Assembly (NCBI GenBank): GCA_030280995.1
Contig: JASXTE010000003.1
Coordinates: forward strand, 50,758,974-50,822,973
DNA: 64,000 nucleotides
Source: Hemileia vastatrix
Taxonomy: Eukaryota; Basidiomycota; Pucciniomycetes; Pucciniales; Zaghouaniaceae
Direction of reading: 5' to 3'
How positions within the stretch are numbered: the first letter of the stretch is position 1; each line of letters starts with the position of its first letter. A model generated the notes under the pieces. The model was not told the origin of the DNA and ran no database searches. It saw only the letters and a list, made by a program, of their open reading frames with translations. Both the position numbers and the translations under genes were made by a program. Shown piece by piece: positions 47,827 to 59,000 of the stretch.

Positions 47827-49021
47827 TTAAATATATAGTGATTCACTAAATTTCTTTTTTTTTGTTAAATCAGTCTTTTCATTGTACTTAGAAATTTTCA
47901 TCATAAGAAAATTACATCTTTCTAACTCTTCATTTATATTTAAGTACTCAGAAATATCTATTTCAAACTCTTGGAGTTTTTTAAATGTATTGAAAAGTCT
48001 TGTACTAACTTGAATAGAAGAGCCAAGGCGAGTGAATCCACCAATTTCATAACATCGTGAAGTGAAATGTTTAAGAAGGTTTGCTGGCCATAGAATCGCT
48101 GTGATGCCATTAGTGGCCTCCATGTCTACTTTGCAAGCTATTTCAGGAAAATGAAGCTCTCCGCCTTTTTGACGTGGTTGATTTGAGTCATAAGATTGAT
48201 GAAGAGAATTTTTCTCAGTGTCTTTAGGTATGAAAAGTCCAAATGTATACTCGCTACGGTCTGAGTCACAGTGAGAACTATTCGAAAACCCGTTTCAATT
48301 TGAGCCTGTTGTCCAAGTAACATTGCCAGCAAATGGTTCAATTTCTTCATTGTTAAAATTTTCTCCAAACCCAGGAATCCCAAGCTTTTGACAGAGTTTT
48401 ACTGCTTCTTGATACTTAACATTAGATATAGTTTGATAAAAAAATTTAAAGAATAACTCTATTCGCTTCATGCAACAAACATACTCTGCCAAATCTAAGG
48501 GCTTAGAAGCATATTTACCTATAAAAGTAATTGAAATAATAATAGATTAAAACTATTCATAAATAAAACTATATAATACTCCAAATTAATAGAGACTTTA
48601 TCCTATCTAAACACCGACCACCAGCAAACATATTACCAAATCCACCACCATTTTTATGAGCTTTATTTTGCAAAACTCAATGTTCACAATAAGAAAAGTC
48701 TTTGATGCACTGAATTGTTGCTTCAAGCATGTTTAATCGAATGAGATCTTCAATAGAAAATGTTTTCACTATAACACTTGGAATTGAGGAGCGGATTGGA
48801 TGGAAAATATAACAGCTAGAATTTGAAATCAAATACCGTTCTGGATTAACTAAATTTTTTACAAAACTCCTAGAAAATTATTTTGCCCTCTTTCCATCTG
48901 TCTCAACACCATAATTTTCAACCATAAGTAATGCATTCTTGATGTTTTTCACATGCTTGTTGTTTGATTTTTTTCCTCGGTGGTGATTTTTCTTTATAAA
49001 CAAACTTTGTGAAGCCTGCAT
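47827..49021 (-). pseudogene. TET/JBP-type 2OG-Fe(II) dioxygenase pseudogene of X
   Basis: From ATG 49021 (MQASQSLFIKKNHHRGKK) the frame has a TAA and a TGA in the first exon, an intron ending TTATAG before 48518, then an exon with one more TGA after TTGSN (about 48297). The oxygenase core is SSHCDSDRSEYTFGLFIP, with HCD as the HxD iron ligand, GGELHFPEIACKVDMEATNG, then a Trp and LKHFTSRC holding the distal His. FTRLGSSIQVS supplies the usual late Arg. These features fit the fungal TET/JBP group, which oxidises methylated bases in DNA. It lies near X's right side, opposite to the transposase. Fungal TET/JBP genes are known to have spread with KDZ-type transposons; association with a CACTA-type element is the unusual point. 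The donor splice site of the intron was not resolved. Confidence 0.65.
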
Positions 49022-50866
49022 CTTGTAGTGTAGTAAATAATAAATTAATTTAATTCAAAAATAAATAAAAAAAGTGCAAAATAATGCAATGGTTAAAAAT
49101 AAGGCCTCCAAAAATAATCATTATATTCTTAATATTAAATAAAAAATCATATCCAACATGCATGTAGAAAACATCAGTATTAGCTGCATTTAAAATATTA
49201 ATCAAGTATTTTGAATTAAAGCTTCATTTTATTGCTTACAAGTATAGTATTCTGCCGTATGCATTTGGCACACAAGATTCAACTATACCCTAAACATAAA
49301 CAATTAAATGTGAAGCTTAAATCCAATGCCCAATTATTATGATAAATACAGCAATAATACATAAGTATCTGTTGATGCTTTATTTAATTTTTCTCCATAT
49401 ATCAATAATATATCAAACCGCCAGATATCCATAATTTATAATGTTGAAAGGTATAGTTTCCTTAAACAAGAATCAACTATACCTCTACCATTAATAGAAT
49501 TACAGGAGGCCAATACAATAAATTATTGATATTTAGAAAAAAATTGATCACATACACATGTGGATACTATGATATTTTATTTTATTTAATTATTTAATAT
49601 ATAATGATTGAGAATAATAAAAAGTTTTAAAATGAAATAGTGAAAAAAAGATATTCTTACTTGAAATTTAAAAAAAATCCTTTGTTAGGAGTTGATTGAT
49701 TGATAAATGGACAACTAATCTGTTAATTATAATTTTTAGGAATAGATTATTGTAGAAAAATAAGTATCATTTTTATTGAATGAAAAAAATAAAAAGAGAA
49801 AGACAAACCAAAATAAAATTTGGATGCTAACCAAAAATTAGCTTTTTGATGATACTATGACAAGTTAGAGATCAAGCTGCCAAGAGTTAAAAACAATCAT
49901 CAGTTCTAATGTTTTTAAAGAGATTAAAAAGGAGAGTAAAATACTAAAAATCTAAGTTAGTAATCTGTAAACAAGTTACTTTGGTGGCAAACCTAATGAT
50001 TGAGAAAAATGGATTCCCTAAAAGTTGTACTTATATTTAAAGTGAAATTAATATTTTTACTTAAGAAACAAGTATAAGGGACAAACCAGAATAAAAAATT
50101 CTTAAGTGAAACAGATGGAAAGCTAATAATTATAATAACCTGTCTCTTCTAAGTTGAAGGAGAGAAGTAGAAAATTTGCCACTTGGATGAAAATTCGCTT
50201 ACAGTTATGCGTATAGAAACATGCAAGTTACTGAAGCAGGTTGCATGGCATGCAGTGACTTGCATAAGGCGTATATGCAACAGGTTTTTACACAGCAATA
50301 TATTGTACAAATGATGACTAAACATTTTCACATGCTTTTAATTAAAACTTACATATTGTTTTTACAGCTTATTTTTATAGGGTTTCACAAAGTATAATTC
50401 GAGGAACCAAAGCCTCGGATAGTTTCACGCGGATGCAATTAATATTTACATTCACTTATTTTACGAAATCAATCCACTTATCCATATTATTTGTTCACAA
50501 AAGGTTGGAAAACTAACCTTCAGATGTTATGGACCAATTTTTTATCACTTATTATTTTTTTTGCCAATAAGTTGACATTTGGCTACAAAAGAGTTAACAA
50601 GCAAGTATGCTTTTCTGAAAAAAAATCTACACACAAAATCCTTATTCTTATATTTCAAACATTTTAAAACTGGGCATATATGTTTTGGCATTTAAAAATA
50701 TCCAATACCTCTTTTTTTGGCTTTGATTTTTTATTATGCACATATACATTTCACACTGTCAAAAAACTAATGGCAAATGGCATGTAAAAGAGTAGCGCAA
50801 ATTTAAATGTATATCAACTTTAATATTATTTCTTATTAATTCAAAACAGCCAGGCTCGCCCTGACT
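49022..50866. other. Gene-free AT-rich stretch of X
   Basis: No coding region is supported. Small inverted words occur near 49255-49495 (CAACTATACC, GGTATAG) but no complete element was delimited. Confidence 0.4.
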
Positions 50867-51315
50867 GGTAGTTTATTTTTATAATAGCCAATGTTACTTT
50901 AAGCAACATTGGCTTCTCAAATCTCACCATCAAACCTCCCAGCCAGTGTTATCTGGCTGGGAGATGCGAAAATCAGTTTGCAACCAAAGTCGCTTGTAGC
51001 GACTTTGGTTGCTTTAAAAAAAGACTTGCAGCCAGTTTATTACTGGCTGCAAGTCAATAATATAAAAAAAAAAGCAAGCGAAGTTGCTGCATGCAACTTC
51101 GCTCGCTATTAAACTCACAATCTTGCAGGCAGTTTTAAACTGCCTGCAAGATGTATTATAAAATTGGCCAAAGCCACTAAAAGTGGCTTTGGCCAATTTT
51201 TTTTTTTTATTAAACGCTGCCAGCTTAAAGCTGGCAGCAATTTTTTTTTTATATTTCAATCCCGAGCCACTTCCTGTGGCTCGGGTTCTTTTTTTTTATG
51301 TAATTATAAACTACT
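50867..51315. repeat. Cluster of nine different perfect hairpins in X
   Basis: Perfect inverted repeats occur at 50886-50914 (10-bp stem), 50936-50963 (11), 50980-51012 (15), 51023-51055 (14), 51077-51103 (11), 51120-51152 (15), 51162-51198 (17), 51216-51238 (11) and 51261-51285 (10). Loops are 1-9 nt. The stem sequences differ from each other, though most include a GCCA(C/G)T-like core. Spacers are short and A/T-rich. An outer pair, GGTAGTTTAT (50867) and ATAAACTAC (51306), encloses the set. The conservation of both arms in every hairpin, in a region with no coding potential, implies recent origin or selection on pairing. Confidence 0.85.
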
Positions 51316-51904
51316 ACAAGCTAGGCTTCATCTTTCTGGTAGTGTTATCTGACATTTGAAAGCTTGAAAAAAACATTATATGAAATAAAAAAAGCATATT
51401 CTTTGATATATTAAGAAATATGAGTGGTAAAGGATTGATGAAGGGATTAATGGCTCAAAAATAAAATTGGCCATTGCTGATAAGGAGAGTTCTAGAACAA
51501 TAGAGATTATCTATGAAAATTAGATGGGATGGAGTACATTAGGGCATCTCAAACTTGATCAAATACGCCACATAAACACACCACGAAAAAAGTACCAAAC
51601 ACACCATCAGAAAATGAAATACACCTGCCATGGACAGGTGTATTTTGATGGTGTGTTTCGCCTCAAACAAACCTTCTTTTGGTAAAAAAAGCCATCAAAA
51701 CACTTTTCTCCTTCATCTTGATTAGTCAGCAATAGGTACAGACAAGCCATCTCTTTAGATTCTTTTCCGCCTAATTCTTAAGGGCTTATTATTCAACATG
51801 TGAAAAACATGACTTCCCACCACTTAAGCAGCCACTTCATCATACACGCACCCTTAGTCTTAATCACCATTCACTAAAATTCCTCTTTCAGTCCATTGTA
51901 AACT

Positions 51905-52375
51905 AGAAATATCTGCTACCACTCTAGCCCTGGATCTATTGGTTAACTCAGATACCAACTCCAATGCTGAAATTGACTTGGCTTACATGTGTGACATGCT
52001 GAAGAATCACTACTTATATTCCAGAACACTTTCCATACAACACCAACCACAATTTAACCTTGAGGTTCTTTAAAGCATTCCTTAAATTAGCTTTAAACAG
52101 ATATTATGCACAACCTTGCCTCGATTTCTCAGTTACTTGAACTGATAAAATATCACTCAATTTTCAGAAATGATTCTTGTTGTTCATAAAGAGATCCTCC
52201 TATTCAAATCTGTGTTGCACTTTGTCATTTTAGTTCAAATTGAAATGGTGGCACATTTACCCATCTTGAAAACCTCTTCCAGATCAGAGATGGAAATAAA
52301 TATTTTGAATGTAAAAAAATGCTTTGAATCGCTCTTATATACATTGCATGCTTCTACTCTTGCTATTTTTTAGGA
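51905..52375 (+). pseudogene. Remnant of Harbinger transposase in H3
   Basis: A stretch translating LHFVILVQIEMVAHLPIL followed by KKCFESLLYTLHASTL aligns, with many changes, to LAISLCCSGSNGNGAALKRL and ITAINSLESQLL of H1. The upstream DNA around CTGGATCTATTGG and CCAACTCCAATGC also resembles the H1 N-terminal coding region. The catalytic part was not found. Confidence 0.5.
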
Positions 52376-52564
52376 TTCCAGTTAATTAAATGTTTTGTGT
52401 TTAAATTATAAGTAATGTTTTTCTCCATATCTACTTGACTAAAATTCATTCTGGATTTCTATTAATAATTTGGTTAAATATAGTTTTTCAACAGCTTCAT
52501 TAATCAACACTTATGCACAAGATACATAAATTAAAAAATTTTATTTTTCTAAATCTAGAAATTC

Positions 52565-52805
52565 GGCAATACCCTCCCCTGAATTTCACTATATTAGGGG
52601 GTGGTGATTGCCATTTTTTTCATTTCAAAAAATTTTTTTATGTCTGAAAAAAAAATGGCAATACCTCATCCTGAATTTTACTGTGGGAGGGGGTGGAGAT
52701 TGCCATTTTTTTCATGTCAAAAAAAATATTTATGTAAGAAAAAAAATTTACATTACCTCCCCCTGCAACTTACTGTGGGAGGGGGTAAAGATTACCAAAT
52801 TTTCA
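52565..52805. repeat. Three tandem foldback units inside H3
   Basis: Three units of about 80-110 bp each combine a GGCAATACC-type word, a CCTG(A/C)A core and a GGGGGTGG...ATTGCC-type word, separated by T/A-rich linkers. The design resembles 1790-1986 at the other side of the window. Confidence 0.55.
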
Positions 52806-55071
52806 TTTTAATTTCATAAATTATTATATAAATCAATAAAAAAATATAATCAGCCAAGTAAAAGTAATGGGATTCACAATTCCACCTGCTAATGATTTCA
52901 GATGTGACCAAAGCCAAATAAATCATATGACAAGCAATGTATTGACAATTCATCCATTCAATACAAATAAATAATTAAATGAACAAATTTATACAGCAGC
53001 AAGGCTCAATTGCACAAACGTTTTATTTGATTGATTATATTTAATAATTGATAATTTAAAAATTTATGAAATAAAAATAAAAAAATGGAAAATCTTCTAA
53101 TTACCCTATTTGGAACCCCTCCTTAAAGATTTACTATAAGTAGGGCCCTTCCCCCTTGCTTTACTTACCTGTTTTATCAGACTTTGGTTGATCTGGAATG
53201 AAAAACAAAAATGAGTAAGTGCTTCACAAGATTCCAAAAAAATGAAAAAAAATTTTACAAGATATCAAACCAGGAGTTTCCTTGGTAGTTTGATGATTAT
53301 CTCTTGGATTTTTGATTGATGATTATGCTGAGAAGAGTTCCAAATAGATTTGATGATACCATCTCCTGAAAAAAATCCAAAACATCAACAAATCAGGGAA
53401 AAAAATGATTTATAAAGAAGAAAAATTGAGGAAACAAATGATAAAAAACAGTTGAGGAATTGACATACCTTCGGAGTGGTACAATGAAAAGTATCAGAAA
53501 AAACATGCATATTACAGAATATCAAAATTCAAAAATTTAAATTAGTTTACATAAAAAGACTCAACTTTAAAAGTAGATATCTCAAAAATTTTTGAGCCAA
53601 AATTGATTATGCTTTATGGAAATGAAATTAATGCCTATAGAGAACCTGTAATCAAAATAATGTGGGATTTGAATGAGCTAAGATTCATCAAATGTTAATA
53701 TTCATCCTCATAAAAAAATTACAAAATAGGAAGGACTCATCCAAAACTGATATTTAGCTGATCAAATCAGAGCCAAAAGCCTGAAGTATTATTTGAAATA
53801 GATTGCATAAGCCCTATATGCATATTATGCAACATTGAACTTAAAAAATGTAAATTAGTCTATGAAACAAGATTCAACTTTGGAAGAAGTTATCTCAGCA
53901 ACCACTAGACCAAATTCAACACCATTTGCTGGAAATAAAATAAATTATTCTTGAGATTCTTCCAACAAAAGGATATGTCATTTAAAAATCCCTAACCCTA
54001 TTTCTGACCTTTTATTTTTGACTTAAAAGAAAATCAAAAAAGGGTTATAAAAATTAAAGTCAGGTATTATCAATTGTCTAAAAAGATCTATTTTAGCTAC
54101 CTATGTTATTTATAAGTATTATATTTGTTCCAGAGTAAGACCTACTTGAGAAGATTAAAATAAAGTTGATGGAAGTTTGAGCCAAGTAAATAATAAATAT
54201 CTCATTAACCAGTGAGCCAAATCAGATGTTGCTTGGTGGATATGAGAGCTAGGCTTCTGTAGAACCTTCTTAAAAGTGGAAATGTGATTTGAGAAAACAA
54301 AAAAAGAAATAGAAAAAAAAACAAAAACAAATTCAGAAAAAGAACTTCAGTTAAAATTGAAAAAAATATGGTGGGAGGATGACTTACCTGATGAGATGTC
54401 TTCAAAGATGTAAAAGGACCAGATAGAAGTTCAGGAAGTGATGGATAAAAAAATATAAGAAGAGTTAAGGAAGTGAGAGAAGATGAATAAAAGGATATGA
54501 AAGATCATTGAAAAACAGAAAGAATGAAAAATGTTGCAATTTCTGAAATATCCAACTTCATGTTGAGATGATTAACCAAAATGAATCAGGAAGGGAAAAA
54601 TTATGCTTTCAGTGAAAATTCAAAATAAAAGTTAATATGCAAAAATAAAACAAAACCAAGTGGAAAGTACATGCAACTTGATCATTTTGAGAGCATGAAA
54701 AAAGGATTTAAAAGCGTTGTGTTGAAAATTTTGTAGTGTTCTTGGCATGATGACTGAGTTTTGAGGATATAAATTTGTTCAGGAATTGTTGATAAAGAAA
54801 GTAATGATAAGCTCAAAATTTACTGGGGCACCATGTGTAAAAATTTGTTTCAAAAAAGTGGGTTGGGAAAGATGTGATGTGTGGTGAATTGGGAGGATCT
54901 TTAGATTTGTTGCCTGTGCTGTGGTTGGAAAATTTTCACTAAAGTAGGACATATTTGACCCCATGGTTATAATCTCATGTACCAAATCAGCCATTTTTCA
55001 TGGTGTGGTTATGTGGTGGTTTTCAAATGAAATCCACCAGGCATATTTGTTCAAGTTTGAGACCCCCTATT

Positions 55072-55949
55072 AAAAAGTAGATGGGTAGAGGAGGAGGAAG
55101 ATATCCTTAAGAAGATGAATAAAATATTACTTTCAAAATTTTTTACAGATAAATATTAAATTGAAATAAATTTTGTAAATATTTTTGTCATTATATTGGT
55201 TTCCACTTTTAAATACAGTTACTATTTCACATGTACTCATACCAAAACTTGGGAAAGTGATTTATATAAGAATTAAATATTTAAAAAGGAAAACTTGCAT
55301 ATTAATTTCCATAAAAACCTTTCATGTTATACACTTTAAGGACTATTTTTATTTTTATTTAAATATAAATATTTCTTTTAGTTGAGTAACTGAAGATTTT
55401 ATTTTCAATAGCCTGTAGGTCTTATATTTTTGGTAAAATTTAAAAAATTATACAAAATTTAGTTTTGCAAAGACTTAACAGATTAGAAGTGAGAAGTGAC
55501 TATAATCTTTTTAAATTTTGAAAATAGGAATGGCATTAGTTATTTCAATTCCTATAGTTATTAATATTTGTGATCAAAAAATTTGCTAAATTTATTTATT
55601 GTTACAATTATGTAGTAAAAGATATTATTATTGTAAATTAAATTTACTTTCATAATTTTATGGTTTATCTTTTGAATGCAAAGTAATGATTAGGTATGTT
55701 AAAGAATAATTTTCTTCCTCTAAATTGATAAAAATATTGTATATTCAAAAGCTTATGTTGGATCAATGTGTGCTCAATGTGTGCTCAATGAAGGATAAAA
55801 TCATTGTTATAGTTGATCAACTTATGCATAACTTGAGATCAGTTGAGGTTCATTTTTGGACCAATCTGAGAATAAATGTAAATCTAACTCTAATTTACTT
55901 ATGTTTATAAAGTATTCATAAACCTGGCATAATTAAGGGACACTCTAAA
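55072..55949. other. Right subterminal region of X
   Basis: No gene. TGTGTGCTCAA is repeated in tandem at about 55768-55790, giving GCTCAA twice, the reverse complement of the left-end TTGAGC motif. Confidence 0.45.
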
Positions 55950-55998
55950 TTTCAGGAGAGGGGATTGCTAGCAATTCACCCCTAGATTTCCCGTGGTG
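55950..55998 (-). repeat. X right terminal inverted repeat
   Basis: Inward from 55998 the minus strand reads CACCACGGGAAATC, TAGGGGTGAA, then TTGCTAGCAA and CCCCTC, matching the left end. The duplicated ATT follows at 55999-56001, then GCGGAG of E1. Confidence 0.87.
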
Positions 55999-56007
55999 AT
56001 TGCGGAG

Positions 56008-59000
56008 TCAATCTTCTTCATGCCTAGTGTCTCTAGGATAAAACCTCTTCACTTGGTCTGCAGCCACCCTCATTTTCAAGACTGCACCATCCAACTCTTC
56101 CAAAACATAAGAACCTCCAGACGCCTGAGATCTGACTCTGTAAGGTCCATTACATCTGTCAGCAAACATTTTCCCCCACTGACTCTCCAAACTTCTATTA
56201 TACACCAAAACCAAACAACCAGGTTTCAAGGGATTCCTGAGTCTATGAGCCAACTTCTTGTCCCAGTATCTGACTGATTGATTCCTAATCTTCATCATTC
56301 TAGAGTATGCCTTCTCTTGACATTCCTCTTTACATTCCAACTGTTGCATCCTGGCACAGAGCATATCTTCTGTTGAGTGCATGTCATCCCAATCAATTCC
56401 AAGATAAGAGACAGCTTCCAAGTCCACTGGTAGAACAGCTTTCTGACCAAACATTAACTCATAAGCAGAATAGCCAGTTGTCTTCTTCACAGTGACCCTA
56501 TCAGCTATTAAAACCAAGGGTAAATAATGCCTCTACTTTTTGGCACTATCTCCACACATCTTCACCAAAGCATTCTTGATAACTTGATGGCCTCTTTCAA
56601 CCATGCCTTCAGCTTCAGGATAATACGGTGTAGCCACTCTAACCCTAGAACCAACACTAGCCACAGCTTCTTTAAATTCGGCACCAAACTCTGGCCCACC
56701 ATCAAAAGTCAACAACTTCATCAAGCCATACCTATAAATCCACTCCTTCTTCAAAAACTCTGCCACATTCTTGGCAGTCAAATTAACCAGAGGCACTGCC
56801 TCAACCCAACCAGACAAATCATCCCTAGCAACAATCAAGTATTTATACCTGCCCTCTTTAATATGGACAGCATCCAGACTGACTCTTCCAAAGAAAGTTG
56901 ATTCACCAGTAGCACGGCCCACCTCTTTAGGTTTCAAATGACTTCTTCTTTGACATTCTTCACAAGATTGAACCCAACCCTGCACAGCCAACTTCATACC
57001 CGGCCACCAAAATCTGTCTGCTACTCTTCTATAAGTCTCCCCAAAGCCTCTATGACCAAGGTCTTCATGCAAAGACTTCAAAACCAATTCTTGACCCTTC
57101 TTCTGAGTCACCACCACTTGAGGATTAGGATGTCTCCTTCTCATCAACTGTCTTCCTGACACATAAAATCCAGGACTCTTCTTCTTGATTGTCAACCAAG
57201 TATCATCATCACAACTATCTGGCCTCTCCAAGGTCAACAGATATTCCACCAGGATAAAATAAAACCCAGACTGACCCCAGGTCTCATCTTCAAAATCCAA
57301 CAAAACAACATCCAAGGGTACAACTCTGTCATCAAAATCACCAGTGTGAACATGAGCCAATTGAGCAGCCCAACCAGGACACCAATCCTTAAATTTTAGC
57401 ACATTCTTCTCTTTCCACTGAACCTTGTGAGAATCCAGTTCACTAACAAAAACACCCTTTTCCAATTTTCGAACTGTCCCAAACAACAACTCAATCTTCA
57501 TCAACAAAAACATCCTGATCACCAGAATCAAGATCAGATCCAGCCAGTTTAGCCTCTTGGGGGAGGTCAGAACAATCATCCAGTTTAGCCTCATGGGGGA
57601 GGAGAGAAAAATCTTCAGCACCCTTTTTGCTGGCCCTAACCACTGGAACATCTTCGTCAAACTCTTCAGAGTCAGAATCCTCATCTGTAGGTGGCCTCCT
57701 TGATAATCCATCAGGCATAGTAAAAGTTTTACCTGGTTTGTGTACCAGGTGAAAAGAAAAATGTTGAATAAATGCCACCCACCTAGTCATTGGAGCATTT
57801 GGAAGACTAGGTGTATTGATCATCTGAACCAAAGATTTTGCATACACTTGCAGCTCAAAATGCTGCCCCCACAAAACGTCTGCAGCTTCTTAAAAATTTT
57901 AGCTACACCACACAATTCCAACTTAGGTTGAGAATACCTAGATTACACCTCATTAAACACCACAGACTCATATCTAACTGGCCTGACCCTCCCAGTCTTA
58001 TCCTCCTGAGAAAAAACAGCACCAGCAGCAATATAACTTCAGTCCACTGCCAGATAAATTTTTCCAGCACCAACACCATAATCCAACTTGTGAAGAAAAA
58101 TATCTTCACCAACAACCTTTTTCAACTTCTGAAAAGCCTCTTCACACTCTTCAGTCCATTCCCAATCTGCATCTTTTCTGGTCAACCTCCTTAAAGGTGA
58201 AGCCAACAAAGAAAAATCCTTAATGAAAATCCAGACATATACACATATACCCAAAAATCTTCTGACTTCAGTAGTATTTTTAGGCCTTGGCCATGACTGA
58301 ATTTTATTAATCTTCTTCTTTGCCATAATCTGTCCCTCTTTACATACCACATGACCCAGTATTTCCAAAGCAGGAACACAACAACAGAATTTTGACCCTG
58401 AAATGGTCAAACCAGCCTCTTCCATCCTGAACAACACTCTCTCTAGAGTTATTGCATATTCCCACACAAACCTCCTTATGCCAGGGTTCTCCGCTAACAC
58501 CTCATTACCATAATCAGTGGATGGTCCTTTAATTCCACCTTCATCAATAAAAATACCAGCATGAGTAGGAACCTCATCCTGCAAAATCCAAGCCATCTGT
58601 GCTTGATATACTGCCACTGAATTAGTTGCTCCTTGAGGCAACCTAGTGAGCTGAAATCTTCCCAAAGGAGTCTCAAAAGTTGTGAGAGGCCTTGAATCCG
58701 TATGTAGTTCCCTCTCATCATAACCACCCATAATATCACCCAAGCCATAACACACCCTTCCAGCAAAAGCTTCAACAAAATCCTCTGCACTTGGCGGCAT
58801 ACCAGTGTCCTTGATAGTGACTCTATTCAAGGCTCTAAGATCATGAACCAACCTCAACTTTCTATTCTGCTTTTTTACACAGAAAACCGGACTTGAGTAA
58901 CTGGATGTTGATTGTTCATATAACCCAGTCCTGACTCTTTCCCTAACAATCACTACAAAATCTTCTCTAATAGCAGCTGGAATCGGAATAGGTTTGATTT

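Larger units (their letters stand above)
51541..55068 (+). mobile_element. H3: decayed Harbinger-like element, 3.5 kb
   Basis: Left end AGGGCATCTCAAACTTGATC and right end (reverse complement) AGGGGGTCTCAAACTTGAAC are inverted repeats, flanked by ATT at 51538-51540 and 55069-55071. Subterminal inverted words (CACACCATCA, TGATGGTGTG) resemble the head-to-head repeats in H1 and H2. The interior holds a degenerate transposase and a foldback cluster. No gene is seen from about 52810 to 55068. Confidence 0.7.
7304..55998. mobile_element. X: giant CACTA-like DNA transposon, 48.7 kb
   Basis: The left end reads CACCACGGGAAATC, then AGGGGGTGAACTGCTAGCAG. The right end read inward on the minus strand is CACCACGGGAAATC, then TAGGGGTGAATTGCTAGCAA. 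The inverted repeat is about 45 bp at roughly 85% identity with a shared subterminal palindrome around TGCTAGCA. ATT is duplicated at 7301-7303 and 55999-56001. Excision restores E1 sequence exactly. CAC-starting ends, a 3-bp duplication and an internal Tnp2-type transposase all fit the En/Spm (CACTA) superfamily. Subtracting H1, H2 (with C) and H3 leaves about 25.7 kb of X's own sequence, holding at least six genes and two palindrome arrays. All but one gene are clearly damaged, so this copy is not autonomous. Confidence 0.87.

Noticed and set aside
50886..51285. Hairpins followed by T-runs as bacterial-type terminators
   Set aside because: The region is in a fungal transposon without adjacent genes, T-runs follow only some hairpins, and nine in a row has no terminator logic.
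52601..52819. Overlapping frames of about 70 codons in the H3 foldback cluster
   Set aside because: They arise from tandem repeats and T-runs and have no coding character.
7304..55998. X as a Starship-type giant fungal transposon
   Set aside because: No tyrosine recombinase (captain) gene was seen, and X has inverted ends with a 3-bp duplication and a DDE-type Tnp2 transposase.
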